From Nodularia sp034931045 (GTDB lineage Bacteria > Cyanobacteriota > Cyanobacteriia > Cyanobacteriales > Nostocaceae): a stretch of 64,000 bases of DNA. This document shows positions 1-7,803 of the stretch, in pieces. The translations under genes were made by a program, and so were the position numbers. The DNA is taken from NCBI RefSeq assembly GCF_034931045.1, contig NZ_JAYGHH010000017.1:1-64000 (forward strand). The letters are read 5' to 3'. The notes beneath the pieces are model-generated. The model had not been told where the DNA came from. It searched no databases and worked only from the letters and a program-made list of their open reading frames with translations. The stretch's first letter is position 1, and each line of letters begins with the position of its first letter.

Positions 1-48
1 GCAAAAAATCAGTTATTAAAAATTAGGATTAGTGATGACTTACGAATT

Positions 49-327
49 CTATGATGTCATAATTAACGATTGACTTGGTATTCGAGATAAACACTGATAA
101 ATCGTTGCAAAAATCTCCTGATAAGGACAAGCATTACTAATTGCGATTAAAACCCGTCGTTTACTAATAGTAATAACAGATCCTAGCTTCAATAACTTTG
201 TACGGATAGTCTCAAAGGTTTCAAATTTCATTGATTCTTGTGACGAATTCACCACTTTTTCCACGCAGAGCGCAAATATCGGGTCGTGACGTAGATTTTC
301 ATGGTCATTTGATTTTCTTCTTCTAGT
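49..327 (-). pseudogene. Remnant of IS1380-like transposase (internally deleted)
   Basis: On the minus strand the frame is open from 327 to 49. Its first part reads NDHENLRHDPIFALCVEK, the N-terminal region typical of IS1380-family transposases (the 'DHxxLRxDP' block). It then jumps directly to a C-terminal type segment with KRRVLIAISNACPYQEIF. The DDE catalytic core that should lie between is missing, so this is an internally deleted remnant of about 90 codons. A stop codon lies just upstream at 328-330. I infer the family from residue patterns only. It is the first of two dead transposase pieces in this island. Confidence 0.55.
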
Positions 328-354
328 CTATGAAATATAAAGGTCTTTATCGTT

Positions 355-858
355 ATGTCTAAGTCTTCAAAAAGACACATAGAAAATTTAATTCGAGAGA
401 TTGAAGGGGCTTTCTCTACTAGCCAATACCCCAGAGATGATCAACTTGTGTATGATAATAGTGGAAACCATCTTGAGTGTGAAGAAATTGCCAGAGATTT
501 TAGAGGCAAAGACTGGAAAACAATACCTCTAGAAACACTACGGTATAATGCTGATAGCTTATTATTTTTTACTCCGCAAGCTTACCGCTTTTATTTACCA
601 GCTTATCTTCTTGCTTCAATACAATTTTATCGTGAAGCAGATATTATCACTAACAACGTTGTTTATAGTTTAACGGCTCCTGAAGAGCAGGGATTTGAAA
701 TGAAGCGATTCCTTTTGCGAGTTAGTTTCTTCAGTTTAACTCAAAAATCAGCTATTAGATCATTTTTGAAGTTCTTGTTGACTAAACATTCCGGCAACTT
801 TCCACTGGGTGATATAAACACAGCAATTGAAAGATTTTGGAGAAGTGAGAACATTTGA
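355..858 (+). CDS. DUF6714 family protein
   Basis: A 167-residue soluble protein. The block LECEEIARDFRGKDW (about residues 40-54), followed by LRYNADSLLFFTPQAYRFYL, matches my recollection of DUF6714, a small family of unknown function often found near polymorphic toxin and secretion-associated genes. There is no signal peptide or membrane segment. It starts at an ATG at 355 directly after the transposase remnant and ends before a stretch of broken coding sequence. Given the neighbouring DUF4157 fragment and immunity-like duplicated genes, it could act as an immunity or accessory protein, but that is inference from context only. Confidence 0.65.
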   Translation: MSKSSKRHIENLIREIEGAFSTSQYPRDDQLVYDNSGNHLECEEIARDFRGKDWKTIPLETLRYNADSLLFFTPQAYRFYLPAYLLASIQFYREADIITNNVVYSLTAPEEQGFEMKRFLLRVSFFSLTQKSAIRSFLKFLLTKHSGNFPLGDINTAIERFWRSENI

Positions 859-925
859 TTTGACACTCTCAAAGTCTTTAGATGCTGAGATTCTTCGTAC
901 TCTTTGAGAAGGCTTACGCCTACAA

Positions 926-1192
926 CGAGTCCACTGGAGATGCGATGTCTTTGGTGGTGGCTCCCATCATGAAGTTCGGGATGAAGTAAATAATTATATT
1001 GCTTCTATAATTTGTTGTGAATGCTGCCAAAAAGATCCAAAAACTCAGGAGGAAAAAAAGTCAGAATATTGTGCTATTTTACCAAAGAAGATAGTACCTG
1101 ATGCTGGTGAATTAGCACCACAAGGCGCTTTACCTAAAAATAATTCCTCAATTGCCACCTCAGAAAATTCAGATGTAGTTAAACAAGTTTAG
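926..1192 (+). pseudogene. 5'-truncated coding fragment (Cys-rich tail)
   Basis: This frame is open to a TAG at 1190-1192 but has no credible start codon. It encodes about 88 residues beginning near DVFGGGSHHEVRDEVNN, then a Cys cluster CCECCQKD, then a polar tail. Just upstream lies a short repeat-like stretch (about 905-945) that may have replaced the 5' part. It looks like the C-terminal end of a larger protein, plausibly the variable C-terminus of a secreted or toxin protein because the next gene is immunity-like. I do not recognise the domain. Confidence 0.4.
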
Positions 1193-1240
1193 CTACTGAA
1201 ATTAAGAAGTAATCCAATAGATTTTTAAAATTAGCCAACC

Positions 1241-1948
1241 ATGCAAAGAAGACAAAAATTGCTTGATGATATTATCGCAAGTATCGATGACCCTTATGGA
1301 GATACTTGTATGAACAATTGCTTTCGTGTTCTTTACGGTCTACCTACGGATTTGCAACTAGAACTCACCTACTTTATGATGTTACGTTATCTGACTATTT
1401 TTGAGAGGAAGTATCCTGAGATCACAGTACCAAGACAAATTATCAGTGATATCTCCAAATATTTTGAGACATTTGGTAGAGGAGTAGATATGCGTACCGT
1501 AAAATCCTTTACAGCAGAAGGACTCTATGTAACTAGCTGTCATGGTGTCTTACTGGCTTATTCTCATCAAAATGATTTATTCACAGTCACTTCATCTTGT
1601 ACTTGCGCTATTCAATCTGTAATTGATGCTCGTCGAGATAATGTGTGGGAAGCTGATGATCCTGAAGCCTGGGAAAAGACCCAAAAAAGAGAATATGTTC
1701 CCAAAGAACGTATGCCTGTATTTAACGCCGCAGGATATGCTGTTTTTGCTAGAGAATGGGAAGAGGTGGTGAAATGGCTTAGAGAAAAGGAGATTTGGAA
1801 TTATCCTGATGAAGTTAATTTAGAGTTGATAGAGCGACAACTAGAGTATTGGATAGATAATATGTATGTTTTAATAGTTCCAGAAATAGCCGAACTATTG
1901 AGCCAAGAACCGGATGAGATTTTCGTTGATGACATGAATGATGATTAA
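1241..1948 (+). CDS. Unknown 235-aa protein, paralogue copy 1 (immunity-like)
   Basis: A soluble acidic protein with no signal peptide or membrane segment that I do not recognise. It has a central SSCTCAI motif (about residue 118) and an acidic C-terminus (EIFVDDMNDD). A near-identical second copy lies at 5333-6034, and the 3' end of a third copy at 5009-5218. The two full copies differ mainly in the N-terminal 65 residues and in one patch near residues 92-100, while the last ~100 residues are almost the same. Tandem duplication with a conserved tail beside a truncated DUF4157 protein fits an immunity-gene array, but that role is inferred. The start ATG follows AATTAGCCAACC, which is also conserved in front of copy 2. 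Confidence 0.6.
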   Translation: MQRRQKLLDDIIASIDDPYGDTCMNNCFRVLYGLPTDLQLELTYFMMLRYLTIFERKYPEITVPRQIISDISKYFETFGRGVDMRTVKSFTAEGLYVTSCHGVLLAYSHQNDLFTVTSSCTCAIQSVIDARRDNVWEADDPEAWEKTQKREYVPKERMPVFNAAGYAVFAREWEEVVKWLREKEIWNYPDEVNLELIERQLEYWIDNMYVLIVPEIAELLSQEPDEIFVDDMNDD

Positions 1949-2048
1949 TTAGTATATGAGGTTGGATTAAGCAAAGCAAAAACCAATATTTATCCTGAAG
2001 AAATATGTGGAGATAGGTATTTGCGAGTTGAACTGCCCTTAGATTTTT
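1769..2048 (+). repeat. 280-bp direct repeat, copy A (gene 3' end plus spacer)
   Basis: This segment covers the last 60 codons of the 235-aa gene and the ~100 bp behind it. It recurs at 5039-5318 with about four mismatches, at a constant offset of 3270 bp. The two copies part at 2049/5319: copy A runs on into a proline-rich fragment, while copy B runs into the leader of the second paralogue. Confidence 0.85.
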
Positions 2049-2456
2049 ATTAAGGATTTACTAGCTGAGTACAGTGATAAATCTGCTCAAGAGAATATAG
2101 TAACCCAAGCAAGTGAAGTGGTACAACAACAGGTAATTGCACCGCCTCCAGTTGCACCGCCTCCAGTATTACCCCCACCAACTGGTATTCCTCCAATTTT
2201 AGCCCCAGCCACTAAATTTGCACCCTGGATTATTCCGCTTGTAATACCTGGGGGACTATTGAACCCCCTACCAACAGCAAATGATCAAATCGATCCACGA
2301 ACTGGTCGTCCTCGTTTGCCGCAGCAGCCAAAACCCCCTCGACATCCTAAGCCGATCACTCCACCAACCACTGCTTTTCCAGTGGAGAGGATGCTATTTC
2401 TAACATTTAGCGAACTTTTCCTAAGCCTCCCTTGGAAATATGCAGGCAGAAAGTAA
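2043..2456 (+). pseudogene. Proline-rich linker fragment, toxin-like
   Basis: The frame is open from 2043 to a TAA at 2454-2456 with no convincing start; only a GTG at 2118 is available. It encodes a coil-like lead-in, then a proline repeat (APPPVAPPPVLPPP), then a segment ending LLNPLPTANDQIDPRTGRPR and further proline-rich sequence. The 'DPRTGRPR' type of motif after a Pro/Gly hydrophobic stretch is common just before the C-terminal effector domain of large secreted cyanobacterial proteins. Here the frame ends shortly afterwards, so the effector domain is missing or replaced. The 5' junction coincides with the end of the 280-bp repeat, so this looks like a recombination product. Confidence 0.45.
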
Positions 2457-2477
2457 TATAAAAGATAAGGAAAATTT

Positions 2478-2984
2478 ATGGAACAAGAACCACTCATAGA
2501 AAACGATATTACTTTATGGAATAATTTCCAGCGTTCTGAGGGAAAATTTTATTGGGAGCGTCGGGAGTTTTTAATAGGCTGTAAAAACAAAACACAGATA
2601 ATCAAGAAAGCTCTTAATATCGCTGGAGACAGAGGTACAGCTTTGCGCCTGCTTTTATATTTAAATGTCGAAGAACGTCTATCTTTCTTCGATGAATTGG
2701 TTGATTCAGCTAGTACTGCTCATTCAGATATTGACTTAGTTAGGGAAGTATTACTCTCGCTACCCAAGGAATTTTTGTTAGCAAACATCGAAAAAAGTGC
2801 AGACCCTATATTAAACGCGGTAGATCCTTATTACCAATATGAGGAATATAGACGCCTGCTAGAGTTGTACATTGAAATTGATCCTGAGCTAACACGAAGA
2901 CTGGCTACAAAAGCTTTGCAGAGTGACATTGAAGATATTCACGAAGCAGGTCAAGATTTTCTAGAGTTACTTGATAATTGCTGA
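2478..2984 (+). CDS. Unknown alpha-helical protein, possible HEAT-like repeat
   Basis: A 168-residue soluble protein, predominantly helical by its Leu/Glu spacing, with a HEAT/armadillo-like flavour around residues 30-100. It has a good start ATG with an upstream AAGGA (RBS) at about 2467. No catalytic motif, signal peptide or membrane segment is seen. The 3' end overlaps the DUF4157 fragment that follows, and the final residues (LLDNC) may be a recombination junction rather than the native terminus. Small helical proteins in such loci can be immunity proteins, but I cannot assign a function. Confidence 0.5.
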   Translation: MEQEPLIENDITLWNNFQRSEGKFYWERREFLIGCKNKTQIIKKALNIAGDRGTALRLLLYLNVEERLSFFDELVDSASTAHSDIDLVREVLLSLPKEFLLANIEKSADPILNAVDPYYQYEEYRRLLELYIEIDPELTRRLATKALQSDIEDIHEAGQDFLELLDNC

Positions 2985-3214
2985 CTCGAAATATTGATGT
3001 AAAACAGATGGGGGCAGCAGCTTATGCTAGTGGTAATCAGATTGCATTTAAGGAAGCGCCGAGTGTGGAATTAGCAGCACATGAAGCGGCGCATGTAGTG
3101 CAACAGCAGTCGGGAAAGGTGCAGTTATCTGGTGGTGTTGGTCAAGTAGGGGATAAATATGAGCAGCACGCTGATGAGGTGGCGGCTAGGGTAGGGGCAG
3201 GTAAATCGGTTTGA
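2978..3214 (+). pseudogene. Truncated DUF4157 (eCIS core domain) protein
   Basis: About 78 codons carrying the core of DUF4157. MGAAAYASGNQIAF is followed by the metallopeptidase-like helix AAHEAAHVVQQ (HExxH) and then VGQVGDKYEQHADEVAARV. This domain is widely found at the N-terminus of effectors linked to extracellular contractile injection systems. In an intact protein it would be preceded by more sequence and followed by a long C-terminal effector. Here the 5' part is cut at about 2985, where the previous gene ends, and a TGA follows GKSV. No eCIS structural genes (sheath, tube, baseplate, AAA ATPase) are in the window, so it is an orphan remnant. Confidence 0.75.
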
Positions 3215-3329
3215 AAATCAAACAGGTCAACCTATACCCATTCGTGAGAGGTTAAGATAAACCGCATTTTGTCAATCAGTTAAAATACTCAAAATACTTC
3301 AAATAAGAATGATAATCGCGCATAGGTTT

Positions 3330-3366
3330 GGGGGAAGGAGTCAAGCGTCGCTTGACTCCTTCCCCC
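3330..3366. repeat. 37-nt perfect palindrome, terminator-like
   Basis: Two 18-nt arms (3330-3347 and 3349-3366) are exactly complementary around a single central T, giving a very GC-rich stem starting with five G, followed by TTTT. It lies in the 306-nt gap 3215-3520 between the DUF4157 fragment and the IS4 fragment. A shorter outer pair (GATAATC near 3311 and GATTATC near 3374) surrounds it. It could act as a bidirectional terminator or be a REP-like element. Nothing else is recognisable in this gap. Confidence 0.7.
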
Positions 3367-3520
3367 TTTTGTTTGATTATCGTTATCGATAAACTGGTGA
3401 ATAGCTAAAATCTTCATTTAAAAACTATTGTAACGACCGAATACTTTTATCAAAATTGGGCAACATTATTCGGTAAATTCAATTATTAAGCGAGTTCACA
3501 AAAAAGTTTGGTTTACCGCC

Positions 3521-4060
3521 ATGCCCAAGCAACCAAAACACAACTCTGACCACACACAAAAACATCATACTCCTACTATAGATAATGAAGCGATTGCTGC
3601 TCACTTAGAAGCTTTATTAACTCCGGCTATCTTTAATCAACAAAAATATTACAAGCAGTTAGGATTACGAGATAGAATTATCAATTTATCTATGATGGTA
3701 GCCGCAGTATTAACTTTATTGTGGCGACAAGTTCCTGGAGTACAAGAACTAAATCGTTTATTGGCAAGAGAAGATTTATTATGGTGTCGTGCAACCAATG
3801 TGGCTCAACAATCTCTTGCTCAAAGATTTTTAGTATTTCCTGCTGAATTGTTTGAGCGAGTATTTAAAGATTTACTACCTCGTTTACAACTCAATTGGCA
3901 GCAAAGAGTGAGACGACCTCTACCAGATAGTGTTAAGTTTGCACTGAATAATTTTGAACGAATTTGGATTGCTGATGGGTCTACTCTAAAAGCATTATTT
4001 CGCAAGCTCAAAAGCCTGAAAGACTTGAAAACAGGTCAGTTAGCCGGCAAAAACTGTTGC
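3521..4060 (+). pseudogene. IS4-family transposase, N-terminal fragment
   Basis: The N-terminal ~170 residues are of an IS4-type DDE transposase: a helical N-terminal domain (LRDRIINLSMMVAAVLTLLW), then IWIADGSTLKALF, which carries the first catalytic Asp. The similarity runs out near 4050, after TGQLAGK. Downstream the reading frame continues as unrelated residues to a stop at 4108, and the rest of the catalytic core and the right end are absent. The fragment is fused to another gene's 3' end (4045-4164). It is a dead element. Confidence 0.75.
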
Positions 4061-4164
4061 GTAAAGAATTCACCGAGGAACAGATTATTGAGATCGAAAA
4101 ACGGCTGATAGAAGCTGCTAATAAAATGGGAGAAAATCCGCCACCCTTCTTGCCGCCAGGTTAA
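4045..4164 (+). pseudogene. 3' end of a disrupted gene fused to IS4 fragment
   Basis: A second frame across the IS4 junction is open to a TAA at 4162-4164. It encodes LLRKEFTEEQIIEIEKRL, followed by a helix and a proline-rich terminus (ENPPPFLPPG). Its character differs from the transposase, so it is probably the C-terminus of the gene the IS fragment cut into, perhaps a secreted effector given the surrounding genes. The domain is not recognised. Confidence 0.35.
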
Positions 4165-4217
4165 TATTCCAGTTAAGAGACTTAGTTCTGTCAATCGATA
4201 ATTCTTATTCTTATCTT

Positions 4218-4994
4218 ATGTCTCAGTCAAATTTACCTGACTTTTCCAATACAGAACCTTTGGAGGAACTACGGTTTCACCAAAGGGAACTTTATTGGGA
4301 TATGACTAGCCTAGTCAAGAAAATGTCAGCGCTATTGGGTACTTTTCCCCAGACCTCTCAAACTTTCCAGGAAGTGCTATCGGGAATGATTGATGTCACC
4401 TCTGACATAGAACATGATGTTACACACCACCTTGCAGAAGCTCTTAAACTAGCAGGACAAATACTGGGAAAGCCATCCCTGCTCGAACTTGGCGAACAGC
4501 TAGGTTGCCAAGAGATAAACTGGGAAACCCTGGCTACACAGCTACCTAATGATGGACAAATAGACGACTCTGCTAGGCTACATCTAGAACTACAGGAATT
4601 GGCTTCAAATTTGCGTTTTTCCTTGGATACAGTTGCTCAAGTTGCTAATTACCAAGGAGAAGAAGCAACAGGATGGGAGCAATTAGAAGATAAACTAAAG
4701 TGTCTGGCTGAAGTGTTAGGTACTCGCTCTTGGCTGGATGCACAAAAATTGTACGGACAAGCTTTGCGCCTCAATCTAGAAGCAGATCCGGATCGGCAAG
4801 CCAGAGACGATTATTGGCGAATGGTATCTACACCCCTAAATCAAAATTACCATCCCTCAGCTCGTAGTTTAGATTTTTGTCCTACTTGTGGTGCAATACT
4901 TACAAGCGATGATCGCACTTTTGATGGTTCTTATTGTGAAGAATGCCGCACTGCTTGGATAGAGTCCTCAGAAGATAGTTTACTTGTCGAGTAA
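4218..4994 (+). CDS. Unknown 258-aa protein with C-terminal zinc ribbon
   Basis: A soluble protein, largely helical over residues 1-200. It ends with a compact zinc-ribbon-like module: CPTCGAIL at about residues 222-229 and CEECR at about 240-244, giving CxxC...CxxC. The rest is not recognised. It begins with an ATG at 4218, 54 nt after the disrupted gene end, and is followed by the 3' fragment of the duplicated immunity-like gene. The ribbon suggests binding to nucleic acid or protein, but no function can be given. Confidence 0.5.
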   Translation: MSQSNLPDFSNTEPLEELRFHQRELYWDMTSLVKKMSALLGTFPQTSQTFQEVLSGMIDVTSDIEHDVTHHLAEALKLAGQILGKPSLLELGEQLGCQEINWETLATQLPNDGQIDDSARLHLELQELASNLRFSLDTVAQVANYQGEEATGWEQLEDKLKCLAEVLGTRSWLDAQKLYGQALRLNLEADPDRQARDDYWRMVSTPLNQNYHPSARSLDFCPTCGAILTSDDRTFDGSYCEECRTAWIESSEDSLLVE

Positions 4995-5008
4995 CAAACA
5001 CTAATCGC

Positions 5009-5218
5009 TTGGTGTTTCTTCGGGAATGCCAATTGCTGGTGAAATGGCTCAGAGAAAAGGAGATTTGGAATTATCCTGATGAAGTTAATTTAGAGTTGAT
5101 AGAGCGACAACTAGAGTATTGGATAGATAATATGTATGTTTTAATAGTTCCAGAAATAGCCGAACTATTGAGCCAAGAACCGGATGAGATTTTCGTTGAT
5201 GACATGAATGATGATTAA
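5009..5218 (+). pseudogene. 3' fragment of the 235-aa gene (third copy)
   Basis: From 5039 the sequence matches the last 60 codons of the gene at 1241-1948 almost exactly; the first ~10 codons (from a GTG at 5009) are unrelated junction sequence. It shares the downstream spacer as well. With the intact copy at 5333 it preserves a tandem unit of about 822 bp, so this is the stump of an upstream copy in an array. It is probably not functional. Confidence 0.75.
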
Positions 5219-5318
5219 TTAGTCTATGAGGTTGGATTAAGCAAAGCAAAAACCAATATTTATCCTGAAGAAATATGCGGAGATAGGTATTTGCGAGTTG
5301 AACTGCCCTGAGATTTTT
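5039..5318 (+). repeat. 280-bp direct repeat, copy B
   Basis: Copy B of the repeat at 1769-2048, with about four substitutions. It leads straight into AGATTTTTAAAATTAGCC at 5311, which matches the leader of copy 1 from 1219. The two paralogues are therefore homologous from the leader onward, at an offset of 4092 bp. Confidence 0.85.
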
Positions 5319-5332
5319 AAAATTAGCCAACC

Positions 5333-6034
5333 ATGCAAAGAAGACAAAAATTACTTGATGATCTAATCGCCGGTATCAATGATCCTTATGGAAATATTCG
5401 TACCGATAATTGCTTTCGTGTTCTTTATGGTTTACCTACTAGCCTGCAAATAGAGTTAGCTATCTTTATGATGTCACGTTATCTGACCATCTTTGAGAGG
5501 AAGTATCCCGATATCACAGTACCAAGACAAATTATCAGTGATATCTCCAAATATTTTGAGACATTTGGTAGAGGAGTAGATATGCGTACCGTAAAATCCT
5601 TTACAGCAGAAGTCAGCTATATACGTAGCTGTGATGGTGTCTTGCTGGCTTATTCTCATCAAAATGATTTATTCACAGTCACTTCATCTTGTACTTGCGC
5701 TATTGACTCAGTAATTAATGCTCGTCGAACTAATGTGTGGGAAGCTGATGATCCTGAAGCCTGGGAAAAGACCCAAAAAAGAGAATATGTTCCCAAAGAA
5801 CGTATGCCTGTATTTAACGCCGCAGGATATGCTGTTTTTGCTAGAGAATGGGAAGAGGTGGTGAAATGGCTTAGAGAAAAGGAGATTTGGAATTATCCTG
5901 ATGATGTTAATTTAGAGTTGATAGAGCGACAACTAGAGTATTGGATAGATAATATGTATGTTTTAATAGTTCCAGAAATAGCTGAACTATTGAGCCAAGA
6001 ACCGGATGAGATTTTCGTTGATGATATCAATTAA
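5333..6034 (+). CDS. Unknown 233-aa protein, paralogue copy 2 (immunity-like)
   Basis: A second full-length copy of the unrecognised protein at 1241-1948. The leader and ATG are conserved. Differences cluster in the N-terminal 65 residues (for example IIASIDDPYGDTCMNN against LIAGINDPYGNIRTDN) and around residue 92 (GLYVTSCHG against VSYIRSCDG). The C-terminal half is nearly identical but lacks the last two Asp. Localised divergence on a conserved frame is what one expects of proteins that recognise different partners, such as an immunity family. That reading is inference, and no domain is recognised. Confidence 0.6.
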   Translation: MQRRQKLLDDLIAGINDPYGNIRTDNCFRVLYGLPTSLQIELAIFMMSRYLTIFERKYPDITVPRQIISDISKYFETFGRGVDMRTVKSFTAEVSYIRSCDGVLLAYSHQNDLFTVTSSCTCAIDSVINARRTNVWEADDPEAWEKTQKREYVPKERMPVFNAAGYAVFAREWEEVVKWLREKEIWNYPDDVNLELIERQLEYWIDNMYVLIVPEIAELLSQEPDEIFVDDIN

Positions 6035-6313
6035 AGTTAAAAAAAGCGTAGTTTTTCTGGCTCTCCCAGACTAAATATGTGAAATTAAGAACAAAAATAC
6101 TTGAAGAAGTTTTGCCGTCAATTCGTAAGTTTCAATCCCTAATACGGATTAAGTGGTTTTTCAACGTGCATCTCTAGAACTATTCTTGAAGTTTTAAGTG
6201 CAAAATCTATATAATCAGCTTTTTGACTTTTGACCCCTTCGGGGTTCGCCAGTCGCTCATGGAGGAAACCCCTAAGACTGTGCTGGCTAACTTTTGACTT
6301 CCGCTTTGCGGTA

Positions 6314-7660
6314 TTACAAGGTGTAGGTGAAATCATTTACCAACATCCCAGGAACCAAACTACCTCCCAAATCACGACTTTCGTAGGTTCCGACTTCGGG
6401 GATAAATTCCTGAAAATTGGTGAACTCTACCAGATTTTCTCCCCAGAAGCGATAAAGGCTTTCATCGAAGCGTAAGTTTTCAATGGGGGCGACGATTTCA
6501 CCGTTTTCTACCCAAAAGCAAGCGTAACGGGTCATACCTGTAATTCTACCAGTGAAGCGATCGCTCCAGTTCAAGTAATGCAAGTTCGATACATATAGTC
6601 CTGTATCTAAACTCCCCATAATCTCGTCAAAACCTAAATTTCCCGGACTGATTTCCGGCGCACGTAAAGTTTCGGAACTATTCGCACCGTTGGCAGTTTT
6701 GCCATATTCCTTCGCCGTGCGAGAATTAACCAGAGTATTTACTAAAATCCCCTTTTCAATCAAACGTAATTCCGGGGCCACCATTTCTCCCAATTGGTTA
6801 AAACGTGGTACAAAACCCTGTTGAAAGTTTTCTTTTAAACTAAACTTGGGCGAAAGTTGTTTTTCTTGGCGCGATAGCATGGCTAAAGCACTGTTTCCTT
6901 GTTGTAAATCAGCTTCACTCACAGCAGACCAGGAAAGCATCCCCAATAAATCGGCAACAGCCGCCGGTGCAAAATAAGTTTTATACTTTCCCCGTGTTAA
7001 TTGTTTAACGGGACGAGAAAGTAATTGCAGTTGGGTTTTAGCTTCATTAATCTTGGCGATATAAGCGGTTTCATCCCAATTACTGCCGGCAAAGATACCT
7101 TTAACGGCTTGACCACAGTTATCAAACAAAGAATAATCTAATGTAAAAGTATCAGTAGCAAACCAGTGTTTTTGACCTTGAGAATCACCATAGGCTTTAA
7201 TTACGACTCCGCCCGCATACATCCCAGTAAAATCTAATTCAGCTACCAGTTCTAATAGAGTTGGTACTACTAATTCTGCTGCTAATAATTGCCCTGAGTT
7301 TATTTCACGACTGGTATTATTTCCTGATGGTAAAACTAAATAGGGGTCTATTGGTAATAGTGTCAATTCTTCGCGGAGTTCGAGTAAAGCTGTGTATGCT
7401 GTTTGCCAATCTTTATCCCAGTTTCCAGTGAAGGGAAAGGAGCGAAAACTGCTGCGTTGGTCTTCCATTAATGTCAGTTCTATGGAACCATCTGCAACTA
7501 ATCCGGTTTGTCGCACTTTTGCATGATTGAATCGGGTAAATTGGCTTTGTTCGCTGCTAAGTTTGACGGTGAATTGTTCGGTTGCTGTTTTTTTAATTAG
7601 TAGGGTTTCAATTAGTTGATTAAAGCTGATTTCTAAGGTAGATAATTCGGCAATTTTCAT
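6314..7660 (-). CDS. pmbA: TldE/PmbA-family metalloprotease subunit
   Basis: A TldD/PmbA superfamily protein of about 448 residues, the partner of TldD in the zinc-dependent protease that trims unfolded or modified peptides. It lacks the HExxxH zinc site seen in the next gene, which identifies it as the E (PmbA) subunit. The C-terminal region has the family's Gly-rich beta strands (RFTGRITGMTRYACFWVENG). I start it at the ATG at 7658-7660 (MKIAELSTLEIS). The frame is open further upstream but would run through intergenic repeats. It lies downstream of tldD on the same strand and is probably co-transcribed. Confidence 0.85.
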   Translation of the reverse strand: MKIAELSTLEISFNQLIETLLIKKTATEQFTVKLSSEQSQFTRFNHAKVRQTGLVADGSIELTLMEDQRSSFRSFPFTGNWDKDWQTAYTALLELREELTLLPIDPYLVLPSGNNTSREINSGQLLAAELVVPTLLELVAELDFTGMYAGGVVIKAYGDSQGQKHWFATDTFTLDYSLFDNCGQAVKGIFAGSNWDETAYIAKINEAKTQLQLLSRPVKQLTRGKYKTYFAPAAVADLLGMLSWSAVSEADLQQGNSALAMLSRQEKQLSPKFSLKENFQQGFVPRFNQLGEMVAPELRLIEKGILVNTLVNSRTAKEYGKTANGANSSETLRAPEISPGNLGFDEIMGSLDTGLYVSNLHYLNWSDRFTGRITGMTRYACFWVENGEIVAPIENLRFDESLYRFWGENLVEFTNFQEFIPEVGTYESRDLGGSLVPGMLVNDFTYTL

Positions 7661-7750
7661 AATGAGGAGTTGAGAATGAGGAAAAAACCACAGAGACGCA
7701 GAGGACACAGAGGAATGAGTTTTTGAGAGATTTTTTGCGTCATTCCTAGA

Positions 7751-7803
7751 CCAATGACCAATGACTAATGACCAATGACTAATGACCAATGACTAATGAC
7801 CAC
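7751..7803. repeat. 14-bp tandem repeat between tldD and pmbA
   Basis: The unit CCAATGACTAATGA is repeated about three and a half times, with one leading variant. The repeat supplies the stop codon of tldD (CTA at 7793-7795 on the plus strand). Similar 'ATGACCAATGACTAA' tracts occur elsewhere in this window (for example 11664-11710 and 21451-21470), so this is a dispersed cyanobacterial microsatellite type. Confidence 0.8.

Noticed and set aside
7661..7789. 43-codon N-terminal extension of the PmbA-like protein
   Set aside because: It would translate the TGACCAATGACTAA microsatellite; ATG 7658-7660 gives a normal family start.
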